Position numbers and translations under genes: made by a program. Shown in pieces: positions 45,797-54,851 of a stretch of DNA of 64,000 bases. The notes under the pieces are model-generated. The model saw nothing but the letters and a program-made list of their open reading frames with translations, searched no databases and was not told the DNA's origin. The stretch comes from Deinococcus terrestris (lineage in GTDB: Bacteria > Deinococcota > Deinococci > Deinococcales > Deinococcaceae), in assembly GCF_009377345.1 (NCBI RefSeq), contig NZ_WBSL01000007.1, forward strand, positions 36,232 through 100,231. The letters run 5' to 3'. Position 1 is the stretch's first letter. The number at the start of each line of letters is the position of its first letter.

Positions 45797-46507
45797 TCAG
45801 GCTCCCTCCGGGGCCATCAGCTCCAGCAGGGCATCGAGCGTAAGGGCCAGCAGCGCGGCGGGCAGGGCGCCCAGCAGCACGAGCGCGGTGTTCTGCTGCG
45901 ACAGCCCGTCGATAATTGGGCGGCCCAGCCCTCCGGCCCCCAGGGCTGCTCCCACCGCAGCGGTAGCGACCCCGAACACCAGCGAGGTCCGCACCCCCGC
46001 CCACCACACCGGCAGTGCCAGCGGCGCCTCCACCCGCCACAGGCGCTGCCGGGCGGTCATGCCCAGGCCCCGCGCGGCGTCCAGCACGTCCGCGTCCACG
46101 CCGCGCAGGCCTGCCACGCCGTTGGAGACGACCGGGACCAGCCCGTACAGCACCAGCCCCAGCAGGGTGGGGGCCACCCCGAAGCCCAGCAGCGGCACCG
46201 CCAGCGCGAGAATTGCCAGGGTCGGGACCGTCTGCCCCAGCCCGGCCAGCGCCTCGACCAGCCCCAGCACGGCCCCGCGGCCGGGGCGGGTGGCGTACAG
46301 CACCACCGGCACGGCCAGCAGCAGCACGAGCGCCTCGGCGAGCAGCACCAGCCCGAGGTGCTCGGCGGTCAGGCGCCACAGCGGCACTTCCAGGGCCGGG
46401 GCCTCGCCTCCCGCCACCGGGGCCAGCAGGGAAGCCAGCAGCCCCGGCCAGAGGCACAACCCCAGCAGCAGGCCCCATACGAGCGCGGCCCAGGGACGGC
46501 GCCTCAC
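45797..46507 (-). CDS. Glycine betaine/osmoprotectant ABC permease (OpuCD/ProW-like)
   Basis: A 236-residue permease with about six helices and the EAA-like loop VLDAARGLGMTARQRLWRVE, preceded by LRGVDADVL. It is one of two permeases in this operon and is the last gene on the minus strand. It starts with GTG inside a GTGA overlap with the ATPase gene. In Opu systems such permeases form the membrane channel for betaine, carnitine or choline. The initial 40 residues include an extra hydrophobic segment. A 290-base gap without a gene follows its stop. Confidence 0.86.
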   Translation of the reverse strand: MRRRPWAALVWGLLLGLCLWPGLLASLLAPVAGGEAPALEVPLWRLTAEHLGLVLLAEALVLLLAVPVVLYATRPGRGAVLGLVEALAGLGQTVPTLAILALAVPLLGFGVAPTLLGLVLYGLVPVVSNGVAGLRGVDADVLDAARGLGMTARQRLWRVEAPLALPVWWAGVRTSLVFGVATAAVGAALGAGGLGRPIIDGLSQQNTALVLLGALPAALLALTLDALLELMAPEGA

Positions 46508-47445
46508 GCTCCCCCGGAGCGGGGGTCGTGGCCCAGGTCGCGGAACCCGACGACGCCGATCACTGCCCCCCCCTCCCCCACGACCGCCACCCCGTCGGTG
46601 CCCTGACGCAGCATCAGCGCGAGCGCGGTGCGGGCGTCCGCTTCGGCGGGCAGGCGCGGCAGGCCGTGGGCGTCGCCGGGCCGGGCCAGGGCGGCCGCCC
46701 GCACTCCGCCGAGCTGCTCCAACGCGGCGTCCATCCCCATGAACTGCGCCACGAAGGGGCTGGCCGGGCGGCGCACGAGGTCGTCCGGGGTCCCGAACTG
46801 CGCGAGTTCGCCCGCCTGCATCAGCGCGACGAAATCGGCCATCCGCAGCGCCTCCGGGATGTCGTGGGTCACCAGTACGACCGTCTTGGCGAGGCGGCGC
46901 TGGATCTCCAGCACCTCTGCCTGCAGGGCCTCCCGCGCGATGGGGTCGAGTGCCCCGAAGGGCTCGTCCATCAGGAGCACGGGCGGGTCGGCGGCGAGTG
47001 CCCGCGCCACGCCCACCCGCTGCGCCTGCCCGCCCGACAGCTCGGCGGGGCGCTTGTGCCGGAAGGTGCCCGGCTCCAGCCCCACGAGGCTGAGCAGTTC
47101 GTCCACCCGCGCCCGCACCCGCGCGGCGGGCCAGCCCAGCAGCTCGGGCACGGCGGCGACGTTGCGCCCGACGGACAGGTGCGGAAAGAGACCCACCCGC
47201 TGAATCACGTAGCCCATGCCACGCCGCAGCGCCTCGGGGCTCAGCTCGCGGGTGTCGCGCCCGGCCAGCCGCACGTGGCCGGAGGTCGGTTCGGTCAGGC
47301 GGTTGATCATCCGCAGGGTGGTCGTCTTGCCGCAGCCCGACGGCCCCAGCAGCGCGGTCACGGTCCCCACCGGAAAGGTCAGGGTGAGGTCGCGCACCGC
47401 GAAGGTGTCGCCGTAGCGCTTGGTCAGCTCACGCAGGTCGATCAC
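46504..47445 (-). CDS. Osmoprotectant ABC ATPase (OpuCA/ProV-like) with CBS-like tail
   Basis: A 313-residue ATPase read from GTG 47445, which lies in a GTGA overlap with the upstream permease; the longer frame to 48456 is only a shadow of that permease. Walker A LGPSGCGKTTTLRMINRL, Q-loop VIQRVGLFPHLSVG, signature LSGGQAQRVGVARALA, Walker B LLMDEPFGALDP and switch VTHDIPEAL are all present. The C-terminal 70 residues (GTDGVAVVGEGGAVIGVVGF) look like a single CBS unit, which in this family senses ionic strength. It provides energy for uptake together with its two permeases. Confidence 0.92.
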   Translation of the reverse strand: MIDLRELTKRYGDTFAVRDLTLTFPVGTVTALLGPSGCGKTTTLRMINRLTEPTSGHVRLAGRDTRELSPEALRRGMGYVIQRVGLFPHLSVGRNVAAVPELLGWPAARVRARVDELLSLVGLEPGTFRHKRPAELSGGQAQRVGVARALAADPPVLLMDEPFGALDPIAREALQAEVLEIQRRLAKTVVLVTHDIPEALRMADFVALMQAGELAQFGTPDDLVRRPASPFVAQFMGMDAALEQLGGVRAAALARPGDAHGLPRLPAEADARTALALMLRQGTDGVAVVGEGGAVIGVVGFRDLGHDPRSGGA

Positions 47446-48599
47446 GGGGCCACCATCCCCGCCCCGCGCGGCAGCCCCAGGCGCCGGGCCAGCCCCGCTT
47501 CCAGACTCCGCCACGCGGCGTCCGCCAGGATCGCCAGCAGGCAGGCGGGCAGCGCCCCCAGCAGAATCAGGTCGGTGGCCGAGGCGTTCAGCCCCCGGAA
47601 GATATAGACCCCCAGCCCGCCCGCGCCGATCAGGGCGGCGACCGCCGTGACCCCGATCAAGAGGACGGTCGCCTGCCGCAGCCCCGCCAGCCACACCGGG
47701 AGCGCCAGCGGCAACTGCACCCGCCAGAAGAGCTGTCCCGGCGTCATGCCCATGCCGCGCCCCGCGTCGAGCGCTCCGGCATCCACCCCGCGCAGGGCGG
47801 CCACACCGTTTCGCACCACGGGCAGCAGCGCGTAGAGGGTCAGGGCCACGAGCGCGGGCGCCGTCCCGATCCCGCTCACCCCCAGCGAGCGCAGGGCGGG
47901 GACCGCCTGGCTCAGCGCCCCCAGCGGCGCGATCAGCAACCCCAGCAGCGCGAGGCTGGGCAGCGTCTGGATGCCGCCCGTTACCGCCAGGACGACCTGC
48001 CCCGCCCCTGGTCGCCGGACCGACCACACCGCCAGCGGCCCGCCGATCAGCACCGAGAGGCCCAGCGCCGCAGCAGTCAGGCGCACATGCTGGGCGAGTT
48101 CCTGCCCCAGCCGGGCCGCCTCGACCTGTCCCTCCTGCCACACCGACCAGGAGGAGAGGCCGCCCAGCAGGACATATCCCAGCGTGACGGGCAGCCACGC
48201 CCAGGCCCACCCGCGAACCCGTCCCGCGTAAGCCGCGCCCCACAGGGCCACCGCACTCCCCAGCAGCCACAGCCACCAGCCACCCCCGGCGGCGACGCGG
48301 GCGACTGGAGGCTGCCCGGTCAGCGCGGCGGCCGCCCCCTGCCCCAGCGCGGCCACACCTGCCAGCACCGCGAGGTTGCCCAGCCCGAGGGCCAGACCGG
48401 GACGGCGGGCCGCGAGCAGCAGCGCCGCCGCGAGGGCCGCGCACGCCCACGCCCACGCTCCCGGAGGCAGCGGCACCCCGGCCGCGATGCGGTTGGGGCG
48501 CAGTTCCAGCCAGGGAAGCAGCAGGCTGAGGAGCAGCAGCGCGGCCCCCAGCCGGATCAGGCCCTCGGCCCCGCCGGGAAGACGGGCAGGGGGCGTCAC
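47442..48599 (-). CDS. Osmoprotectant ABC permease (OpuCB-like) with extra N-terminal membrane region
   Basis: A 385-residue permease. The last 200 residues form the usual transport domain with the loop LDAGRGMGMTPGQLFWRVQL. The first 180 residues contain about five additional hydrophobic segments (LGAALLLLSLLLPWLEL, AWACAALAAALLLAAR and others) not found in the 210-residue OpuCB. GTG start overlaps the binding-protein stop (GTGA), and the stop overlaps the ATPase start. It should pair with the smaller permease at 45797. The function of the added membrane region is unknown. Confidence 0.86.
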   Translation of the reverse strand: MTPPARLPGGAEGLIRLGAALLLLSLLLPWLELRPNRIAAGVPLPPGAWAWACAALAAALLLAARRPGLALGLGNLAVLAGVAALGQGAAAALTGQPPVARVAAGGGWWLWLLGSAVALWGAAYAGRVRGWAWAWLPVTLGYVLLGGLSSWSVWQEGQVEAARLGQELAQHVRLTAAALGLSVLIGGPLAVWSVRRPGAGQVVLAVTGGIQTLPSLALLGLLIAPLGALSQAVPALRSLGVSGIGTAPALVALTLYALLPVVRNGVAALRGVDAGALDAGRGMGMTPGQLFWRVQLPLALPVWLAGLRQATVLLIGVTAVAALIGAGGLGVYIFRGLNASATDLILLGALPACLLAILADAAWRSLEAGLARRLGLPRGAGMVAP

Positions 48600-49498
48600 T
48601 TCAGCAGCTTCCGGCTTTTCAGGTACCCCTCGGCCACGTCACGGGCGCTGCGGCCCTCGACCGCGATGCGGCCGTTGAGGATTTGCAGGGTCTTGCCGTC
48701 CAGGGTCGCGAAGACGCGGTTGAGCAGGCCCTCGACCTGCGGATACGCCTTCAGGGTCGCGGTGCGGATGATGGGCGCGGGCTGGTAGACGGGCTGCGCT
48801 CCCCTGGGGTCTTTCAGCACGACCAGCCCCAGGGCGCCGAGCGTCCCGTCGGTCCCGTAGGCCATCGCCGCGTTCACCCCGTTGGTGCCCCGCGCGGCGG
48901 CCGACTGCGTCTGCACCGGGGTGGCCCCGGCCAGCACCAGTTTCTGACTCGCCTTGAGCTTGAACCCGTAGGCCTGCTCGAAGGCGGGCATGGTGTCGGG
49001 CCGGTTGAAGAACTCCGGGGACCCGGCCACCTTGAGGGTGCCGCCGCGCCTCAGGTACGCGGCGAGGTCCGCCAGCGAGGACAGCTTCTGCTGCCGGGCG
49101 AGGGCCTGCGGCACCGCGAGCGCCCAGGTGTTGTTGGCATTGGCGGGTTTCAGCCAGGTGATGCCGTTGGCCGCGTCGAGCCGCTTGGCCTGGGCATAGA
49201 TCTGCGCGGCGTTCTTGCTCACGGCCGGGCTGATCTTGGCCTTCGGGAAGAGGTACACGGCGTTGCCGGTGTACTCGGGGTAGATGTCGATCTCTCCGGC
49301 CAGGATGGCCTTGCGGTTGACGCTGGTGTCGCCCAGGGTGGTCTTGTCGACGACCTCCAGTCCGGCGTTCTGAAGGGTCAGGAGGATCATCTGCCCGAGC
49401 AGCTGCGCCTCGGGGTCCAGCTTGGAGCCGACCACGATGGGCCGGGCGAGGGCGCTGCCGAGCAGGCAGAGGCTGAGCAGAGCGGCGAGCTTGTGCAT
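48596..49498 (-). CDS. Osmoprotectant-binding protein (OpuCC/ProX-like)
   Basis: A 300-residue secreted binding protein, first gene of the operon. ATG 49498 has AGGAG upstream; an in-frame ATG 21 bases earlier is rejected. The signal peptide is MHKLAALLSLCLLGSALA with no lipobox. The OpuAC-type domain has VVGSKLDPEAQLLGQMILL, AGLEVVDKTTLGDTSVNRKA and EIDIYPEYTGNAVY, the characteristic betaine/choline binding segment, and AMAYGTDGTLGALGLVVLKD. It feeds betaine-like solutes to the downstream transporter. Aromatic residues of a betaine box are not assigned by eye. Confidence 0.9.
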   Translation of the reverse strand: MHKLAALLSLCLLGSALARPIVVGSKLDPEAQLLGQMILLTLQNAGLEVVDKTTLGDTSVNRKAILAGEIDIYPEYTGNAVYLFPKAKISPAVSKNAAQIYAQAKRLDAANGITWLKPANANNTWALAVPQALARQQKLSSLADLAAYLRRGGTLKVAGSPEFFNRPDTMPAFEQAYGFKLKASQKLVLAGATPVQTQSAAARGTNGVNAAMAYGTDGTLGALGLVVLKDPRGAQPVYQPAPIIRTATLKAYPQVEGLLNRVFATLDGKTLQILNGRIAVEGRSARDVAEGYLKSRKLLK

Positions 49499-49649
49499 GG
49501 GGTCTCCTGGGGGTGGCAAGGGGCGCCTTCAGGGGGAAGGCTGACCCGGTCGGGGCACCTGGGGGGCAATCGCTCCCAGGATAGCGGCCTGCGCCCCTCC
49601 GCGTGGGTCCGGATCGGGCGGGGGCAGCCCCGGCCTCTTTCTTGCCCGG

Positions 49650-50363
49650 TCAGCCCCGCCGGACCCCCACCATCTCCTCCAGAAAGACCCGGAAGGGGGC
49701 CAGCGCCTCCGGATACCGGCTCAGCAGCATTTCCGGATGCCACTGCACGCCCAGCAGCCCGTCGCCCTCCAGCCCCTCGATGACCCCGTCGGGGGCGGTG
49801 GCGGTCACCGTCAGGCCCGGCGCCACCGCGTCGACCGCCTGATGGTGGTAGGAGTTCACCCACGCCGCCGCCCCGTGTGCCCGCCCCAGCAGGCTGCCGG
49901 GCCTGAGGCACACCTCGTGCCCCAGGCCCGGGGGCTGGGCCACCTGCGCGTGGTCGGCCCAGAAGCCCGGCACGTCGGGGAGGTGCTGGTGCAGGGTGCC
50001 GCCCTCCAGCACGTTGAGGGTCTGCATGCCCCGGCAAATGCCCAGCACGGGCCTGCCCAGGGCGCGGGCGGCCCGGTAGAGCGCGGTCTCGAAAGCGTCG
50101 CGCTGCTCGTCGACCTCGCCCAGCCCGCGCCGGGGTGATTGCCCGTAATGGCGGGGGTGCAGGTCGGGGCCGCCCGTGAGCACGACCGCGTCCACCTGCG
50201 CGGCGTAGTCGGCGGCCAGCTCCGGCAGGTTGGGCAGCAGCAGGGGCAGCCCCCCCGCGAGGCGGACGGCCTCCGCGTAGCGGCGGGGTACCCCGTTCAC
50301 TTCGTGGGACAGGTCCTGGGTCAGTTGCGAGGTGCTCAGGCCGAGCCGGGGCCGGGCGCTCAC
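49650..50363 (-). CDS. Class I glutamine amidotransferase-like peptidase C26 (PuuD-like)
   Basis: A 237-residue protein of the C26 family. The nucleophile Cys is in GRPVLGICRGMQTLNV and the His-Glu pair in LLGVQWHPEM. VLTGGPDLHPRHYG and VDEQRDAFETAL fit the gamma-glutamyl-gamma-aminobutyrate hydrolase group. The reaction is hydrolysis of gamma-glutamyl amides; the substrate may be gamma-glutamyl-polyamine breakdown products. GTG start overlaps the upstream gene by four bases (GTGA). Another possibility is a related peptide hydrolase, as no puu genes are nearby. Confidence 0.88.
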   Translation of the reverse strand: MSARPRLGLSTSQLTQDLSHEVNGVPRRYAEAVRLAGGLPLLLPNLPELAADYAAQVDAVVLTGGPDLHPRHYGQSPRRGLGEVDEQRDAFETALYRAARALGRPVLGICRGMQTLNVLEGGTLHQHLPDVPGFWADHAQVAQPPGLGHEVCLRPGSLLGRAHGAAAWVNSYHHQAVDAVAPGLTVTATAPDGVIEGLEGDGLLGVQWHPEMLLSRYPEALAPFRVFLEEMVGVRRG

Positions 50364-50773
50364 GCTTCCCTCCGGAGGGTCACGGCCACCCCGTCGGTCA
50401 CGAAGGTCATGCCCGAAGGTCCCGGCCGGAAGCCCAGCCGGGCGCCGGGACCGAAGTCGAGGGCCTGAACCCCGTACGCGTCGTAGACCGGCCCCACCGC
50501 CCGCACAAAGGCCTGCACGTCGGCCATGCCGCGCGGCCCGCCGCTGCCAGGTACGGGGGACACCCCCAGCGCCCCGGCGGCAGCCCGGTGGTCGGCGGGC
50601 GCCAGGAACTCGAACGCGAGGTCGCGGGTGACGAACTCGCCGTCCTCGGACAGGCCCAGCCCTCCTCCTCCCGCGGCGCGGGGCAGCACAGCGGCGACCC
50701 CGTGCTGCACCATCAGGGTCATCAAAGCCTGCGCGAAGGCGGTCATGCGGTCAGGGCGGGCGTCGGAGGTCAT
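50360..50773 (-). CDS. Hypothetical protein paired with the C26 peptidase
   Basis: A 137-residue protein of unrecognised family. The N-terminal third is helical (MTAFAQALMTLMVQHGVAAV), the rest mixed, ending DGVAVTLRREA. No signal, membrane segment or metal motif is visible. It precedes the C26 gene with a GTGA overlap, so the two are probably co-translated and may work together. It is divergent from the large histidine kinase across 236 bases. Confidence 0.6.
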   Translation of the reverse strand: MTSDARPDRMTAFAQALMTLMVQHGVAAVLPRAAGGGGLGLSEDGEFVTRDLAFEFLAPADHRAAAGALGVSPVPGSGGPRGMADVQAFVRAVGPVYDAYGVQALDFGPGARLGFRPGPSGMTFVTDGVAVTLRREA

Positions 50774-51009
50774 CGTCTCCCAGACTACGCGTCCTCCGGA
50801 GCGCGTCCGAGTTCCTGCGCCGTCCGGGAGGGGAACGCAGCGCCCGTACCCGCCCGGACCGCGCCTCAGCGCCGCCTGCCTCGCGGCCGTGCCTGGGGTG
50901 GGACACGGGGGAGGCGGTCTTCATGGGTTCTTGAGACACGTTCGGGGGTGGCTTTCCGCCCCGGCGCGGCCTCATCTACAGTGCGGGCCACGGTCCGGCC
51001 GCCTGCTCC

Positions 51010-54000
51010 ATGACCAATCCCCCTTCCCTTCCCTCCCCGGCTGACCTGCACCGCGTGCTGGAGTCGCTGCCCGACCCCTTCTTCACGCTGGACGGGGCGT
51101 GGCGCCTCACCTTTGCCAACGGGCACGCGCTGCGGTTCGTGGGGCGTGAGGCCGGGGAGCTGCTGGGGCGGGTGGTCTGGGACGCCTTTCCAGACACCCT
51201 GGGCACCCGGTTTGAGACGGAAACCCGCCGCGCCCGGCAGGAACAGCGGGTCGTCGAGTACGAGGAATTCTTCGTCCCGCTGGGCCGCTGGCTGGAGGTG
51301 CGGGTCTTTCCGGACGCCGGGGGCCTGGGGGTGCATTACCGCGACGTGACCGGACGCCGCCTGGCCGCTGCCCGTGCGGAGGCCCTGGCCGGGGTCGCGC
51401 GGGACCTCGTCGCGGCAGTCACGGCGCAGGAGGTGGCGGGGGTCCTGACCGGCGGGGTACGGGAGGCCCTGGGGGCTTACAGCGCGGTGCTATACCGGCT
51501 GGAGGGCGAGGAACTGCGCGAGACGGCCCGCACCGGGCTGGCGGCGCCGGACGCGTGGCGGCAGATCAGCCTGCACGGCCCGCACCTGCCCGCGAGGGTG
51601 GCCCGCGACGGGGAAGCGCGCTTCTTGCACGAGGAGGATTTCCGGCAGCACTACCCCGGCGCGGGGTGGGCCGAGCGCACCCGCGCGGCGGCGGTGCTGC
51701 CCCTGCGGGCACGGGGGGAGCTGCTGGGCGTGCTCGCGTACAGCTACGACCACGCGCCCACCTTCAACGAGGCGGAGCGCTCCGCACTGCTGACCCTGGG
51801 CGGGCAGGGCGCCCTGGCGCTGGAGCGCACCCGGCAGGCCGAGGCCGCCCACGACCGCGAGGAACGCTACCGGGTGCTGTCCAACGTCACCAACGACGCG
51901 ATCTGGGACTGGGAGTTCGCGGGCAACAGCGTGGTGTGGAACGAGGGGGTTTCGGCGCTGTTCGGTTACCCGCCGGAGGAGGTCGAGCCCACCGACCGCT
52001 GGTGGAAAGAGCACCTGCACCCCGACGACCGGGAGCGGATCGTCTCCAGCATTCACGCGGTGATCGCGGGCGAGGCGCGGGAGTGGCGGGGCGGCTACCG
52101 CTTTCGGCGCCGGGACGGGTCCTACGCCACGGTGCTTGACCGGGGGCAGGTCATTCGCGACGCGGCGGGGCAGGCCATCCGCATGATCGGCGGGATGACC
52201 GACCTCAGCGAACGCGAACGGACCGCCGCGCTGCAGGCAGAATCGGACGCGCTCTCGGCCTTTGCCGCCTTTACCGGCTCGGCGGGCGCCGAGACGGACC
52301 TCACCCGGCTCGCGCAGCGGGCGGTCGACACCCTGGTGCAGACGCTGGGCGACGGCAGCGCGGTGTACTACGAGCCTGGCGGCGAGCGGTGGCAGGCCCG
52401 GGCCTGGGCGGGGGAACTGCGCGGCGAGACGCTCGACCTCGCCCGCCGGGGCTTTGCCCTGCGCGAGTTGCTGCCTGATCCCACGAGCCCGGACCCGCAG
52501 TATGTCGAGTCCTGGGGGCAGCGGGGCGGCGAGGTCGGTGCCCGAACCCCGGAGTACGGCGCCGCCGCTTTTTTCCCCGTCGCGCAGGACGGCACCTGGC
52601 GCGGGCTGCTCACGGCGGGGCTGAAGGCCGCGCGGCACTGGACGCCGCGGGACCGGGCGGTGTTCGAGGCGGTCGCGCACGGCCTCACGCTGGCCGCCGA
52701 GCGCACCGCCTCGCTGGAGCGGCTGGAGGAGGAACGGGCCGCGACCGCCGCCTTCGCCGCCTTTACCGAGCGGATCGGCACCGAAACGGACCTGTCCGCG
52801 CTGGCCCGGCAGGCGGCGCAGGTGCTGCACGGGGCGCTGGAGGGCGTGAGCGCCGGGTACTACGAGCTGGAGGGGGACAAGTGGGTGGCCCGCGCCGTGG
52901 CCGGAAGCCTGCCCTCCGGGGTGATGGACGGGGCGCTGGGCCGCTTTCCGGCCGGGCGGCTGGACCTCCCCGCCGACGTGCTGTTCGTGGAGGGTGAGGA
53001 CGCGGCGGCGGCCTTCTTTCCCTATTTCCTCCGGGGCGAACCGTGCGGCCTGCTGATGCTGGCGTCGGACACCCGGCCGACCTGGGGAGCGCGGGCGCAG
53101 GCGGTGTTCACCAGCGTGGCGCGGGGGCTGGCGTTGGCCTTCGAGCGCACCGGAACGGCGCGGATGTTGCAGGAGCAAAACGCCCAGTTGCACGCGCGGA
53201 CACGGGCGCTGGAGGGCTTCGCGGAGCTGGCCCGGGACCTCGCCTTCGAGACGGACACGCTGGCCCTGGTGCGCCGCGCCCAGGAGATCGTGCTGACGCT
53301 GCTGCCGCCGGGCGTGGCCGTCTACTACGAGCCGCGCGGCGACCGCTGGCGGGTCCGTGCCCAGACGGGCGACGTGGGCAGCCCGGCGCTACAGGCGGCC
53401 CTCGACGCCGGGCTGCCTGTGAAAGAGGCGGGCAACCTGACCCAGCCGTGGCACACTGGGCAGGCCCACTACCAGGACGCCTATGCCCCCGACACCGACG
53501 GGCTGGCCGAGCAGACCCGGCATATCGGCGCGACCGCCACCGTCCCGATTCTGGTGGGCGGGCAGCCGCGCGGCGTTTTTGCGGTGGCCCTCTTCGGCTC
53601 CCGGTCCTGGGACGCGACCGACCGGGTGGTGCTGGACACGGCGGCCCGGCACCTCAGCCTGGCGCTGGAGCGGGCGGGGGTGGCCGCCGAACTCGGCCGC
53701 CAGCGCCTGGAGCTGGAAGCCGCCAACCAGGAGCTGGGGGCCTTTTCCTACACCGTGTCGCACGACCTGCGGGCGCCGCTGCGGCACATCGCGGGTTTTG
53801 CCGGGATGCTGCGCCGGGCGGTGGAGGCGGGGGACGCCGCCCGCGCCGCCCGTTCCCTGGACGTGATCGACGGGGCGGTCGCGCAGGCGGGGCGCCTGAT
53901 CGATGCCCTGCTGGGCTTCTCGCACCTGTCCCGGCAGGAGCTGACCAAGACGGCGGTGGACCTGCGCCGCCTCGTCGAGAGCGTGCAGGCCGAGGCCGAG

Positions 54001-54429
54001 GCTGAAGCGGGGGGCCGCGAGGTGGAGTGTGCGGTGGCCGAGCTGCCGGAGGTGCGGGGCGACCCCGACCTGCTGCGGCAGGTGCTGTCCAACCTGCTAT
54101 CGAATGCCGTGAAGTACAGCACCCGCTCGGAGCGCCTCCGGGTGGAGGTGACCGGCGAGCGGCGCTCCGGCGAGACCGTGATTTCGGTGCGGGACTCGGG
54201 CGTGGGCTTCGATCCCCGCTATGCCGATCGGCTGTTCGGCGTCTTCCAGCGGCTGCACCGCCAGGAGGAGTTCGGGGGCACCGGCATCGGACTGGCGACC
54301 GTGCGGCGCATCGTTCAGCGGCACGGCGGCCGGGTGTGGGCCGAGAGCCAGCCCGGCCAGGGCGCTGCCTTCCACTTCAGCCTCCCCGAGGACCCCGCCT
54401 GGCTGGGCGGCCCGTACCCGGAAGCCTGA
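51010..54429 (+). CDS. Soluble sensor histidine kinase with PAS and repeated GAF domains
   Basis: An 1139-residue kinase with no membrane helix. Order: PAS (about 12-115), GAF (120-270), PAS/PAC (285-400), then three GAF-like units that repeat each other (from about 415, 578 and 736; each starts F-A-x-F/L and carries VYYEPGGERWQARAWAG, GYYELEGDKWVARAVAG or VYYEPRGDRWRVRAQTG). HisKA follows with H918 in YTVSHDLRAPLRHIAGF. HATPase_c has VLSNLLSNAVKYS, SVRDSGVGFD and GTGIGLATVRRIVQRHGG. It can autophosphorylate; the response regulator is not encoded next to it. The HisKA style resembles bacteriophytochrome-type kinases, but no chromophore Cys site was found. Confidence 0.92.
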   Translation: MTNPPSLPSPADLHRVLESLPDPFFTLDGAWRLTFANGHALRFVGREAGELLGRVVWDAFPDTLGTRFETETRRARQEQRVVEYEEFFVPLGRWLEVRVFPDAGGLGVHYRDVTGRRLAAARAEALAGVARDLVAAVTAQEVAGVLTGGVREALGAYSAVLYRLEGEELRETARTGLAAPDAWRQISLHGPHLPARVARDGEARFLHEEDFRQHYPGAGWAERTRAAAVLPLRARGELLGVLAYSYDHAPTFNEAERSALLTLGGQGALALERTRQAEAAHDREERYRVLSNVTNDAIWDWEFAGNSVVWNEGVSALFGYPPEEVEPTDRWWKEHLHPDDRERIVSSIHAVIAGEAREWRGGYRFRRRDGSYATVLDRGQVIRDAAGQAIRMIGGMTDLSERERTAALQAESDALSAFAAFTGSAGAETDLTRLAQRAVDTLVQTLGDGSAVYYEPGGERWQARAWAGELRGETLDLARRGFALRELLPDPTSPDPQYVESWGQRGGEVGARTPEYGAAAFFPVAQDGTWRGLLTAGLKAARHWTPRDRAVFEAVAHGLTLAAERTASLERLEEERAATAAFAAFTERIGTETDLSALARQAAQVLHGALEGVSAGYYELEGDKWVARAVAGSLPSGVMDGALGRFPAGRLDLPADVLFVEGEDAAAAFFPYFLRGEPCGLLMLASDTRPTWGARAQAVFTSVARGLALAFERTGTARMLQEQNAQLHARTRALEGFAELARDLAFETDTLALVRRAQEIVLTLLPPGVAVYYEPRGDRWRVRAQTGDVGSPALQAALDAGLPVKEAGNLTQPWHTGQAHYQDAYAPDTDGLAEQTRHIGATATVPILVGGQPRGVFAVALFGSRSWDATDRVVLDTAARHLSLALERAGVAAELGRQRLELEAANQELGAFSYTVSHDLRAPLRHIAGFAGMLRRAVEAGDAARAARSLDVIDGAVAQAGRLIDALLGFSHLSRQELTKTAVDLRRLVESVQAEAEAEAGGREVECAVAELPEVRGDPDLLRQVLSNLLSNAVKYSTRSERLRVEVTGERRSGETVISVRDSGVGFDPRYADRLFGVFQRLHRQEEFGGTGIGLATVRRIVQRHGGRVWAESQPGQGAAFHFSLPEDPAWLGGPYPEA

Positions 54430-54537
54430 GCCGCCTCCAGCAGTCAGGGCGCCGCCACAGCTTCTCCGCGCTTCCAGTTCAGAGGGACGCAGGAAGCCAC
54501 ACCAGGCAATCCCTGTCTCCGTGGATCTCCATGAACG

Positions 54538-54575
54538 GCAGAGGGGGACGGCGCCAAGGCGCCGTCCCCCTCTGC
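54538..54575. terminator. Strong bidirectional terminator-type hairpin
   Basis: An 18-base perfect stem: GCAGAGGGGGACGGCGCC (54538-54555), loop AA, complement 54558-54575, then TCTGTTTCG. It lies between convergent genes: the kinase and the dehydrogenase remnant. Confidence 0.8.
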
Positions 54576-54604
54576 TCTGTTTCGTGGAAGGTTCTCGCTC
54601 GCGC

Positions 54605-54778
54605 TCACTTCCCCGTGTAGGTGAAGGCGAGGATCGCGCCGGGGTTGGCCATCTCGGTCACCCGCTGGCCCTGCTGCCCCAGCATCTGCCCGCCGCTGTC
54701 GGTGATGACGTAGATGGTGCGCCCGTCGGCCGAAACCGCCGTGTCGCGGTAGCGGTTGTTGGTCGGCAGGACCTTGAT
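54605..54778 (-). pseudogene. PQQ-dependent sugar dehydrogenase-like gene, C-terminal end only
   Basis: On the minus strand the frame from the transposon edge encodes IKVLPTNNRYRDTAVSADGR, TIYVITDSGGQMLGQQ and TEMANPGAILAFTYTGK, ending at 54605. This is the last blade of a beta-propeller glucose/sorbosone dehydrogenase. The rest is missing: beyond 54779 lies the Tn3-family transposon, and the far side of the transposon holds a different gene. The gene was thus truncated by a rearrangement involving the element. Confidence 0.7.
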
Positions 54779-54816
54779 GGGGCTACGACAAGATCGACAA
54801 ATCCTACTACGTTAAG
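54779..54816 (+). repeat. Left terminal inverted repeat of the Tn3-family transposon
   Basis: 38 bases beginning GGGGCTACGACAAGAT and ending CCTACTACGTTAAG. It differs from the right end at four positions. The similarity continues inward for about 12 bases (GGAAAAA.GAGCG) because both ends abut terminators. Confidence 0.92.
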
Positions 54817-54819
54817 GAA

Positions 54820-54844
54820 AAAAGAGCGGCCTGGCCGCTCTTTT
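54820..54844 (-). terminator. Terminator of the tyrosine recombinase gene
   Basis: AAAAGAGCGGCC (54820-54831) and GGCCGCTCTTTT (54833-54844) form a long stem with T-runs in either direction. It lies seven bases beyond the recombinase stop. Confidence 0.85.
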
Positions 54845-54851
54845 CCGGCTA

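Noticed and set aside
47446..48456. Long minus-strand extension of the OpuCA-like ATPase frame
   Set aside because: It is the out-of-frame shadow of the permease gene and is Gly/Arg/Ala-rich. The GTGA overlap at 47442-47445 fixes the real start.
51490..53193. 567-codon minus-strand frame opposite the histidine kinase
   Set aside because: Typical antisense shadow of GC-rich coding DNA.
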